Part shown: positions 24,948 to 32,236 of the stretch, one piece after another | Position numbering within the stretch: position 1 is the stretch's first letter | Layout: each line of letters begins with the position of its first letter | Program-made: the position numbers and the translations under genes | The notes under the pieces: model-generated | Database searches by the model: none | The model's input: the letters and a program-made list of their open reading frames with translations, nothing else | Told to the model about the DNA's origin: nothing | Origin: a virus | Reading direction: 5' to 3' (one strand) | Virus record (IMG/VR): IMGVR_UViG_3300009788_000007 | Location: 1 to 64,000 of that record | Length of the DNA stretch: 64,000 nt

Positions 24948-24977
24948 CTGGACACGTGTACAGTAATCAATTAATAT
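24948..24977 (+). promoter_or_regulatory. early promoter with 16-bp palindromic operator (site 2)
   Basis: TGGACA is followed after 17 bases by TAATAT, and CTGGACACGTGTACAG at 24948-24963 covers the -35. Sequence and geometry match sites 1, 3 and 4, but this one points rightward. Confidence 0.8.
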
Positions 24978-25030
24978 TTAGTTATGAGATTTGAAGAACA
25001 GCCCAACTAACCCAGAAAGAATTGAAGATT

Positions 25031-25243
25031 ATGAAAAAGCCAACCATGAAACAAATAGCCGCCTACTGTATCAGAGAGGTATTCGATAATGCCGCCTACA
25101 CTCTTGGAGACAACTTTGACAGCTTGACCGAGAAGCAAAAAGACGAGGCGGTAAGACACATGGAGAACATGTTGAAGCCCATGTATGACAGAATGGACAA
25201 TATCGTTGGTGAGCAGGATTCTGACATAGGGGACTTGAGATAA
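25031..25243 (+). CDS. 70-aa helical hypothetical protein
   Basis: The start MKKPTMKQIAAYCIREVF at 25031 lies just after the leader AGAAAGAATTGAAGATT, which recurs before other genes of the same regulon. The protein is helical and acidic (SLTEKQKDEAVRHMENM). Its TAA overlaps the next ATG. No family is recognised. Confidence 0.65.
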   Translation: MKKPTMKQIAAYCIREVFDNAAYTLGDNFDSLTEKQKDEAVRHMENMLKPMYDRMDNIVGEQDSDIGDLR

Positions 25244-25533
25244 TGAATCTGAACCACCAAAGAACACTGTTTGAAAAAGTAAATGGTCATCCTTGGGACA
25301 ATAGGCCAAAGGAAATAGCCCAACTGAAACCAGGGCAGAAAGAAGTGAAGATTATGAGCTGGAAAAAGAAACATTTTAAAAGGGTGTCGGTCCATTGGCA
25401 CGAGAAACTAAAGCAAGTGGAAGTAGTTCACGGAAGTATGAACGAAGACCCGGAATATTTTGACAGTTTTTTAGGGGAACTAAAAGAAGCCATAGCGTTT
25501 GGTTTGACTAAAAAGGCTGAACTAAACAGATAA
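25243..25533 (+). CDS. hypothetical protein with an internal start (96 or 59 aa)
   Basis: The long frame starts MNLNHQRTLFEKVNGHPWD. A second ATG at 25354 (MSWKKKHFKRVSVHWHEK) is preceded by a copy of the leader used by the neighbouring genes (CAGAAAGAAGTGAAGATT), so the shorter 59-residue product is a serious alternative or a second product. The C-terminal half has HEKLKQVEVVHGSMNED and a helical end. Function unknown. Confidence 0.6.
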   Translation: MNLNHQRTLFEKVNGHPWDNRPKEIAQLKPGQKEVKIMSWKKKHFKRVSVHWHEKLKQVEVVHGSMNEDPEYFDSFLGELKEAIAFGLTKKAELNR

Positions 25534-25601
25534 AATAATGCTTCTTAACCACCCAGACCCTATCAGACCGGATGACAATGAAACTAATTAGAAAGGTAAC
25601 A

Positions 25602-25868
25602 ATGAAATTTTTACACGTACAGTTACTTAGAATAGCTCAAAAATCTAGTGCAACAGATTTTTCAAAATTTTCGTACATAGAGCTAGAATCTTATTTAGCC
25701 TGGAACAACTTACTACCCTCAGAACACCAACAAACAACTACAGGAAAAGTTAACGAGTTATCAAACGCTTTAGGAAAAGATACAAAATTAGTATATGAAG
25801 TCGCACTATTACTTGCAGAAAATAAAATTGGTACAATAGACCAACTTAAGGTACAATTGCAAAAATGA
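25602..25868 (+). CDS. hypothetical protein (88 aa)
   Basis: The start MKFLHVQLLRIAQKSSATD at 25602 has AAAGG seven bases upstream; an earlier ATG at 25572 lacks this. The protein is helical, with a TTTGKVNELSNALGKDTK region. Its TGA overlaps the ATG of the lipoprotein gene. Confidence 0.65.
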   Translation: MKFLHVQLLRIAQKSSATDFSKFSYIELESYLAWNNLLPSEHQQTTTGKVNELSNALGKDTKLVYEVALLLAENKIGTIDQLKVQLQK

Positions 25869-26044
25869 AAAAAGTTACTCTATTACTGTTGATTATCTTT
25901 TGTACTGGGTGTTCCCATAAAACTAAAATGATGTTTGCTAATTTTGCTGCAGGCGCAGCCCAGGGGGCCATAGATCAACTATCTAATGACTTATTTGATA
26001 AAAGCCAAAAAGAATTTGCAAGGTTAGAGCGCCGTTTAAAATAG
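25865..26044 (+). CDS. 59-aa lipoprotein, o-spanin-like
   Basis: The N-terminus is a lipoprotein signal: MKKVTLLLLIIFCTGCS, with the lipobox ending at Cys17. The mature part is a short helical peptide (KSQKEFARLERRLK). Size and form match outer-membrane spanin subunits (Rz1-like), which fuse the two membranes at lysis, but no clear inner-membrane partner is adjacent on this strand. It ends inside the convergent tail operon's last gene. Confidence 0.65.
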   Translation: MKKVTLLLLIIFCTGCSHKTKMMFANFAAGAAQGAIDQLSNDLFDKSQKEFARLERRLK

Positions 26045-26554
26045 CCAAGCTATCACCCACCCCACAACTGCAATGAAAAAAGTTAAGTAAAAACCATAAC
26101 GCCATTTTTTATCAGCGTCTGCTTTACCTTCAGCCTTGTCTTCAACATCAGCCACTGCTGCGGCTGTAGCTTCCTTAGCTTCTAAACTAGTTTCAAAAAC
26201 AGTTTTTAAATTAGAAAACCCATTAGTTATCTTATCTTCCATATTTTTAGTATTTGATTGTATCTTATCTTCTAGGTTTTCTTTATTTGTACCGCACAAT
26301 GTTTCATTACTCTTTACTTTAACTTTTATTGCGGCGATATCACGTTCATGTTGTGCTTGATTTGTTGTAAGGTTAACGCATTGAGTGGCCATAGCATCAA
26401 CGCATTTTTCCATACTCTCAGCTGACTTATTAATTTGGGCTACGTGCTGGCTTTGTAATTCCATTTGCCCATTAACAGTGGCTTTGAAAGTTTTCATCTC
26501 GCCCTCCAATTCTATCAACCTTCTCAGGTTTGTTTCTGCTGTTGGTTCGGTCAT
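26036..26554 (-). CDS. coiled-coil protein with C-terminal membrane anchor (172 aa)
   Basis: Residues 1-145 form a long coiled coil rich in Glu, Lys, Asn and Ala, and residues 153-171 are a single transmembrane helix (YGFYLTFFIAVVGWVIAWLF). It is the last gene of the tail operon. The layout suits a lysis-related or membrane-tethered structural protein; an inverted spanin partner of the convergent lipoprotein is possible but speculative. Confidence 0.65.
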   Translation of the reverse strand: MTEPTAETNLRRLIELEGEMKTFKATVNGQMELQSQHVAQINKSAESMEKCVDAMATQCVNLTTNQAQHERDIAAIKVKVKSNETLCGTNKENLEDKIQSNTKNMEDKITNGFSNLKTVFETSLEAKEATAAAVADVEDKAEGKADADKKWRYGFYLTFFIAVVGWVIAWLF

Positions 26555-26558
26555 CCCA

Positions 26559-26753
26559 TTAACCTTTCAAATTATTTTTAACTATAAACTGCTCTAACAA
26601 CTTCCTAGCCGCTAGTCTTCTGTGTTGGCATTTTCTGTGGTCGCTAAACCTTATTAATGCAGTTGTCATCGCAGGCCATTTATCTCCCACAATTAAAAGT
26701 ATTTCAGCATCAGACAAATTTGAAAGTGCTGTCATAACTTTCAAATTCTTCAT
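26559..26753 (-). CDS. 64-aa hypothetical protein
   Basis: The protein reads MKNLKVMTALSNLSDAEILL and then a His/Arg-rich HRKCQHRRLAARKLL segment. An alternative start lies at 26735. It overlaps the preceding gene by 44 bases. No family is recognised. Confidence 0.5.
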   Translation of the reverse strand: MKNLKVMTALSNLSDAEILLIVGDKWPAMTTALIRFSDHRKCQHRRLAARKLLEQFIVKNNLKG

Positions 26754-27195
26754 CAGTGGGCATTTTACTAAATGCTACCTTCTGTTCCACTATTGCCCAA
26801 TCTTTTTGATTAGATACATCAAGGTTATCATGCACTAAACCCATCCAAATATACCTTTGTTCTCTTTTTACTTTTTCTAATACTTCCGCAGCTTTTAAAT
26901 CTACAGTATTCTGATTTACTTCAGCAACTCCGTCAATAATTTCGCCTGTATAAAAACAATGTGATACACCTTCTAAATCAAGAAAACATCCTAAAGGTAT
27001 TGTTTCGTCAAATTCAACTAACGCATAGTTTTTATTTTTAAATTGCAGTTTTGCAAAATGGTCTTCATCAGGGGTTTTTAATTTACCATCCTTACCTAAA
27101 CTACAGTGTACTTGTTTATGGCAAGCTTTGTTGACTGTAATAATAGGCATTTCTAATTTACCATCATCATCTATAGGTGTATAAAGTTGTAGCAT
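26710..27195 (-). CDS. hypothetical tail-region protein (161 aa)
   Basis: The product begins MLQLYTPIDDDGKLEMPII and contains GCFLDLEGVSHCFYTGEI. It follows a DUF2793 fibre gene directly, the place where tail-fibre assembly chaperones often sit, but no chaperone motif is visible. Unassigned. Confidence 0.65.
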   Translation of the reverse strand: MLQLYTPIDDDGKLEMPIITVNKACHKQVHCSLGKDGKLKTPDEDHFAKLQFKNKNYALVEFDETIPLGCFLDLEGVSHCFYTGEIIDGVAEVNQNTVDLKAAEVLEKVKREQRYIWMGLVHDNLDVSNQKDWAIVEQKVAFSKMPTDEEFESYDSTFKFV

Positions 27196-27902
27196 TAGTT
27201 CATCTCCTTAACTTCAATAGAAAACGCACCGTCTTCTTGGTCAATTTCAAGTATTAAACAGGTAGCACATGAAAATTGTTTCAATTCATCCATTTGCACC
27301 CTACACCCAGTAGGAGTACCAGCCCCAGTATCAGAAGTTTTATCTGTCACAGATTTTATATAAAGTGACTTGTCACCAGCTAACCTGTCATTAAGTTGGC
27401 TATTTATATAAACATTTGTTACAAGTATACCTGTAAATGTTAAATCATAAATTCCAGCACTTGGGTGAGACACAGCCACACTCGCCCCTACTTCACTAGT
27501 TTGTAATAGAATACTTCCTGCAGCATTAAAGCGTGCTAAAAGTAAAGTATTACCGGACCCTATTCCCCCAGTCACCCATGCAGTACCATTAAAATTATAC
27601 TCAACAGATTCATCTTCTACAAAGGCTCTCCAGCCCTGCAGTGGTGTAATAAAATTCCAGGTATTCCCAAAGAAAAAAGCTATGTTGTCTTCTTGCCCAG
27701 TCCAGTCACCAGAAGCTACCGAGGCAACTATATACCTATCACCTTCTGCAGGTGACCCTGGGGGTGCTGTAAGATCTTTGTCTTTTACTCTTGTTTGCAC
27801 CATGGCATCAAGAATATTTAAGGCTTCGTTATGGGTCACCTCTGCATTAGCCTGTGATTCACGCAGTAAGGGCATCTGTAGGTTTGGAGTAAAATCTACC
27901 AT
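27195..27902 (-). CDS. DUF2793-containing tail fibre protein
   Basis: Residues 1-110 match DUF2793: QMPLLRESQANAEVTHNEAL, then PPGSPAEGDRYIV and WNFITPLQGWRAFVEDES. The domain is an attachment segment in tail fibres of siphoviruses with GTA-like tails. The C-terminal half is a beta-rich domain (TGTPTGCRVQMDELKQFSC), probably exposed at the fibre tip. Its start overlaps the stop of the tail hub gene. Confidence 0.8.
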   Translation of the reverse strand: MVDFTPNLQMPLLRESQANAEVTHNEALNILDAMVQTRVKDKDLTAPPGSPAEGDRYIVASVASGDWTGQEDNIAFFFGNTWNFITPLQGWRAFVEDESVEYNFNGTAWVTGGIGSGNTLLLARFNAAGSILLQTSEVGASVAVSHPSAGIYDLTFTGILVTNVYINSQLNDRLAGDKSLYIKSVTDKTSDTGAGTPTGCRVQMDELKQFSCATCLILEIDQEDGAFSIEVKEMN

Positions 27903-30592
27903 TATAAAGTAGCCGCCTTTCCTTTTCCTCTTTGTTTAATTTCTGTAAGTTGGTATATGATCATGTTTACATCAGCCCCAGGTGCTAGCCCTGCAGCAGT
28001 TTGGTCTGCAGCTGTAAAAGTAAATTCTGGTAGTTGTGGTCTATCTACAGGCCATGGCCCCTCTACAGTAATAGTATCTACAATTACTGTAAATCCTGCA
28101 TCAAAAAAATCTATCTGGAATATTTCTCTATTTTCTAAAAGTGGGGTGGTTGTTCCTACTACAAAATGTTTTACTAGTGCCCTGGTTGCACGCTTCCAAA
28201 GTATCCTTAAATCGTTTGCCGTATTTCTAATACCTGTAATGTGTACGGGGCTAAAACCTTGTATTGTGTTTGCTTCTAAGGGTAACAGGGAAAACCCTGG
28301 GACCTGCCCAGGTAACACATTAGGGGGTACTGCTTTAAAAAATCTATCAAAATTTATTTCGCTTATGGCTACTTCATTAAACTGAACTCTCCCTATGTCC
28401 AATAAAATAAATCTTTCATCAGTTTGGGTGTGCGCCACTTCATCTGCAGTGTCCCTTCGTCCTCTGAGAAGTTTTGAAATCGTATAAATATTAGTGTCAA
28501 TGAGTACTGCATTTTGAAATTGTAAAACTTCTTCACCTATAATGCAGGTGTTAGCCCCTTCTAACATTTCTTCTTCAGTTACAGATTCTAAAGTACCATT
28601 AACCAAAGTAACATCTATAGTAGTGCCATTATCAAAATAACCTACTGGGCCTGCAGGAACAGCTACAGGCACAAAACCCATTGTGGATTCCTGAAAAATA
28701 GAACCTTTATAAAAAAAGTTTTGCCCATCATCTGATTTGAATATTTGCGCACTATTGAATTCTGCTGTAGGGTCTATTTTAGCTACTGCCATGTATACCC
28801 CAGGTGAATGATTTTGATCATTTGTAAATGGGGCAATATCAATAATTTCAAATAATAATGTGCCTCCTTGAAAAACAGCACGTGTAAGGTTTTGATTTGT
28901 ATTATCTTCTTCACCTACTTGTACGTTTGTCCTAATATCTTCAACAACACCTTCAATTAGCAAAACATGGTCTTTACCTCGGTCTATTTTTTTAGTAAGT
29001 ACTGTATAAGTTTCATCTTCAAAATTAAGATTAACTTTGTCATTTTCTTCTAAATCTATATATGCTATAGGTAAAGAAAATGTAATGGCTTGTCTACGTT
29101 GCCATGCGCTCCATAACTCACGCCTAGCAATAGTTCTAGCTTCTGCAGCACTCATAACAATAGGCACATTAAAAATAACTGATGTATTATTAGGTACATC
29201 TACTCTACGTTCTCTTTGGGCTGCTTCTTGAAAAGCTTGTTTTGGCTCAATAAATTTTACTATAATTTCGCTCGGTAAGTCAGGTCCAAAAGTATCTGAA
29301 ATTTCAAAAGGTCTTTGTATTGTGTTGTCTCTACCTGGAGAAGCTGCAAAATCTCCATCTTTAATTAGTTCTACAGTGGGGTCATCTTTCTTTTTAAATA
29401 TAATAGCCCCGTTACGCTCAAATGCATGAAGATTAGCGAAACGCATAAGTGGTATTAATAGTTCTACAGCTGGTTGAGGCCCTAATGCATGAAAGCCTTG
29501 CAATACATCTGTGGCCACAGAAGCATCAAATTCTGAGCTATCTAAACCTGCACGTGTTAATATTTTGTCAATACCACCCGCCACTGTTTCTGTAGCGGTT
29601 CGCTGCACAATAAATTGCATTTGGGGAAATTGGTTGCCAAAATTTATTAAATGTATTTTTTCTATAACTACATAACAAGTGCCTCTAAATGTAGGCACAT
29701 TACCAGTACCTTCTTTAGATTCTATTAATGGGTCTGCAGTTTGTACTAAATCACCTGGATAAAATCTAACATCAAAAATTTGATTAGGGTCAAAGGCATC
29801 AGTGTTTTCCTGTAAGGTTATAGTATTTCCTGCAGCCTCAGAGCCTGATGAGTTAGTTTCATTCTGTAAAGTCACAAAAGTCTCACTAGTAGCTGTATTT
29901 GTTCCTGATGAGCCTATAACCCAAGTGTCATTTAAAATGCTTGCGGTCCATCCTGACATAATCATTTCTTTACCACTTTGAAACACACTTAAGTCAACAC
30001 CAGATGCAACTGTAGCAATTACACGTACAAAGTTAGCCCCACCAACACTTTCTGCATTAGCCCTAATACCATCTGAAACAATATTTGTTAGTTCTGGGTT
30101 TTGATATATAACTTCACCATTGGCTATTATTTTGTCAAGCCTAGTACAGATTCCTTCACATAAACCTATAGCAAAATCTGCAAAATAATTGTAACCCACA
30201 ATATTGTTTTCAATAACTGTTTTAGACCTTGGTATAAGTTTTCCAGAATCTGAATTTGGTCTGGCTGTCTCTGAAGTTTCTGTTACGATTTCTTCGATTA
30301 AGCCTGATGTCCAAATAATTTGCCCTGCAAAACGATTTGTGGGACCAAGCACAAATGCCATAGGCCCGCCTTCAGCAGATGATTGTATTTGTAGCCCACC
30401 TACACGAGGCCCAACAGGGGATACAATTTCAGCCCCTAACCCACCATCACCAGCAATTTTTGGGAATAAATATTTGTTATCAATGTACGCACCTGCCGCG
30501 CTCCCAATTGCACCCCCAATTGCACCCCCAACTCCAGGTGCAATATAGTTACCAATTGCCGTACCAACGTAATTACCAACTATTGTTGCCAT
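27902..30592 (-). CDS. central tail tip / hub protein (GTA or gpJ-like)
   Basis: The 896-residue protein opens with a Gly/Ala-rich hydrophobic segment (YVGTAIGNYIAPGVGGAIGG), as in GTA-type tail tip proteins. The middle contains PRSKTVIENNIVGYNYFADF, the LSVNFEDET-like barrel region and RRELWSAWQRRQAITF, typical of hub proteins. Near the C-terminus are fibronectin-like strands (RNTANDLRILWKRATR). It follows DUF2163 and NlpC/P60 genes, the usual order in these tails, and should form the tip that contacts the receptor or fibre. It overlaps the peptidase gene by 13 bases. Confidence 0.85.
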   Translation of the reverse strand: MATIVGNYVGTAIGNYIAPGVGGAIGGAIGSAAGAYIDNKYLFPKIAGDGGLGAEIVSPVGPRVGGLQIQSSAEGGPMAFVLGPTNRFAGQIIWTSGLIEEIVTETSETARPNSDSGKLIPRSKTVIENNIVGYNYFADFAIGLCEGICTRLDKIIANGEVIYQNPELTNIVSDGIRANAESVGGANFVRVIATVASGVDLSVFQSGKEMIMSGWTASILNDTWVIGSSGTNTATSETFVTLQNETNSSGSEAAGNTITLQENTDAFDPNQIFDVRFYPGDLVQTADPLIESKEGTGNVPTFRGTCYVVIEKIHLINFGNQFPQMQFIVQRTATETVAGGIDKILTRAGLDSSEFDASVATDVLQGFHALGPQPAVELLIPLMRFANLHAFERNGAIIFKKKDDPTVELIKDGDFAASPGRDNTIQRPFEISDTFGPDLPSEIIVKFIEPKQAFQEAAQRERRVDVPNNTSVIFNVPIVMSAAEARTIARRELWSAWQRRQAITFSLPIAYIDLEENDKVNLNFEDETYTVLTKKIDRGKDHVLLIEGVVEDIRTNVQVGEEDNTNQNLTRAVFQGGTLLFEIIDIAPFTNDQNHSPGVYMAVAKIDPTAEFNSAQIFKSDDGQNFFYKGSIFQESTMGFVPVAVPAGPVGYFDNGTTIDVTLVNGTLESVTEEEMLEGANTCIIGEEVLQFQNAVLIDTNIYTISKLLRGRRDTADEVAHTQTDERFILLDIGRVQFNEVAISEINFDRFFKAVPPNVLPGQVPGFSLLPLEANTIQGFSPVHITGIRNTANDLRILWKRATRALVKHFVVGTTTPLLENREIFQIDFFDAGFTVIVDTITVEGPWPVDRPQLPEFTFTAADQTAAGLAPGADVNMIIYQLTEIKQRGKGKAATL

Positions 30593-31014
30593 GTCTCACT
30601 AACTCCTGGCCATTGGAAAGCATGTGTTATCCGCTCATCCCAATTATAGTGTGTGTGGGTCTCGACTACCTTTTTAACTTTATCATATGTGTGCAGGATA
30701 CCTATATCAGTCATCACACCTACATGCTGTGGATGTTTTGAAATATGGTTTACCCAATAAATAATAACATCTCCTGGTTGTCGGTCTTCCACAGCTATAG
30801 GTATAAAAACTTTTTTCATATGCTCCATTAATAAAGTACCATCAGAATAACGCTTATAAACTGTATGGTCATAGTTAAATAATTCAAGCTCTTTAGCTAT
30901 CCCAACTATTAAACCTATGCAGTCTACCCCTATACCCTTTTTTCTTGCTTGATGCACGAATGGAGTATTTAAATATTCCCTAGCTTTTTCTATAATATTT
31001 TTTCTTGTGACCAT
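30580..31014 (-). CDS. NlpC/P60 peptidase, tail-associated
   Basis: The 144-residue protein has the NlpC/P60 catalytic order: Cys32 in GIGVDCIGLIVG and His97 in HPQHVGVMTD, with a polar third residue likely downstream. PGDVIIYW between them is typical. In tail modules such enzymes cut cell-wall peptides during DNA entry. Its position between DUF2163 and the hub gene is the standard one. Confidence 0.9.
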   Translation of the reverse strand: MVTRKNIIEKAREYLNTPFVHQARKKGIGVDCIGLIVGIAKELELFNYDHTVYKRYSDGTLLMEHMKKVFIPIAVEDRQPGDVIIYWVNHISKHPQHVGVMTDIGILHTYDKVKKVVETHTHYNWDERITHAFQWPGVSETWQQ

Positions 31015-31886
31015 TATTTAGCCTTTGGTGTTTCTAACATCGCATCTGAGCCTGGGATAAAGGGGAACCCCCCGAAATTTTCTATAATGTTAAACTTATT
31101 TATACAGGTATCACGCAATTTGTCACATCCTGGCTGCACATTAAATGTGTCTAACACAGATATATTAAAATCAGTAGGCAGTTGCAATTCTAAAGTTTGC
31201 ACAGCTGCTGGTGTGCTGTGTAACTTTACTACAGATGTTTTAGCAGTGTTTGGACCTGTTAACCATGTAAGCCTGCCATGAGTGAAAAAATCAGCTGATT
31301 CTGTTAGTCCTGATGCCTCAAACAACGATCTATTATTAAGGCTACCCCCTGTAACAGATAGTATAGAGCCTGCCTCACTAAGCCCAACAACATCTACCCT
31401 ACACACAGCATCACCTAAATCATTATCACACTCTCTTGTGTACATGCGCCCTACTCTGGGTATTATCCAACGTGTTAAACCTTCTACCTTTGCTTCCCAT
31501 CTTTCAGCTGAATATTTGACTTCAGTAATCCAGTATTTTGCAGTTGTTATAGCAGGCATCCATGGGAATCTGTAATCAATCCAACTTTCAGTTATTTCTG
31601 CTTCATTAAAAAGACCTGAACGTAAATCTTCATGAGTTATTAAATTTGAGGTTATTGGCCCAATCATCTCAAGATTCTCTATAGCTAAATCAGCTTCTTT
31701 TCTTCTAGCGCTTACTTGCACACTATCTACAGGAGTATATAGCTCATTTTCAAAAGTTATTTCCTGAGTGTTACTTGTAAATCTAAAAACAGTACTATCT
31801 GTGCGTTCAATTTTCCACAAGGTAGCTAACCAGTGTTTTCTTCTTTTCAGAAGTTCCCTTGTACCGTTATCTAGAGGTATTGTCAT
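31014..31886 (-). CDS. DUF2163 tail protein
   Basis: The 290-residue product matches DUF2163 in its RRKHWLATLWKIERTDSTVF start, the ITYWITEVKYS-like centre and the RVGRMYTRECDNDLGDAVC segment, which carries the conserved Cys pattern. These proteins form part of the baseplate or distal tail ring in siphophages and gene transfer agents. It overlaps both neighbours by one to four bases. Confidence 0.9.
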   Translation of the reverse strand: MTIPLDNGTRELLKRRKHWLATLWKIERTDSTVFRFTSNTQEITFENELYTPVDSVQVSARRKEADLAIENLEMIGPITSNLITHEDLRSGLFNEAEITESWIDYRFPWMPAITTAKYWITEVKYSAERWEAKVEGLTRWIIPRVGRMYTRECDNDLGDAVCRVDVVGLSEAGSILSVTGGSLNNRSLFEASGLTESADFFTHGRLTWLTGPNTAKTSVVKLHSTPAAVQTLELQLPTDFNISVLDTFNVQPGCDKLRDTCINKFNIIENFGGFPFIPGSDAMLETPKAK

Positions 31887-32236
31887 GGTGCTAATTCTCC
31901 AGCAGTTGTGTTAGTTAGCCCAAATATTTTACCAAACCAGCGCTCCTGACCATCATTTTTAAACGCACCTAAAACAATACCTTCTTCAGTACCTAATGAA
32001 AATAAATCAAATCCATTAGGTGATTCAACATCAAAAGTAAAGGTGTCACTAGTATTAATTATATAAAAATGTGGCCCACCTTTTTTTAATTGTGCAGTGT
32101 CCGGTAGTTCTACAGTATACCCATTAGCATCAGGTGTGAGCACTTGCACACGTGGAGCCCCCCGGTACAAAGATGTGTTGGCAGTGAGCGCTATAAAAGT
32201 GCCATTACCCATAAATTCAAGCATACGGTTCATCAT
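31883..32236 (-). CDS. small tail protein sharing a domain with the DUF2460 protein (117 aa)
   Basis: Residues 45-110 contain LPDTAQLKKGGPHFYIINTS followed by GIVLGAF and ERWFGKI. The C-terminus of the DUF2460 protein (39931-38912) has the same pattern: LVDDLEPGGPYFYLENSGS, then MIVLLADNAGTKEWVGLL. The two probably share a small beta domain used at the tail tip. It overlaps the tape measure gene by four bases. Confidence 0.7.
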   Translation of the reverse strand: MMNRMLEFMGNGTFIALTANTSLYRGAPRVQVLTPDANGYTVELPDTAQLKKGGPHFYIINTSDTFTFDVESPNGFDLFSLGTEEGIVLGAFKNDGQERWFGKIFGLTNTTAGELAP

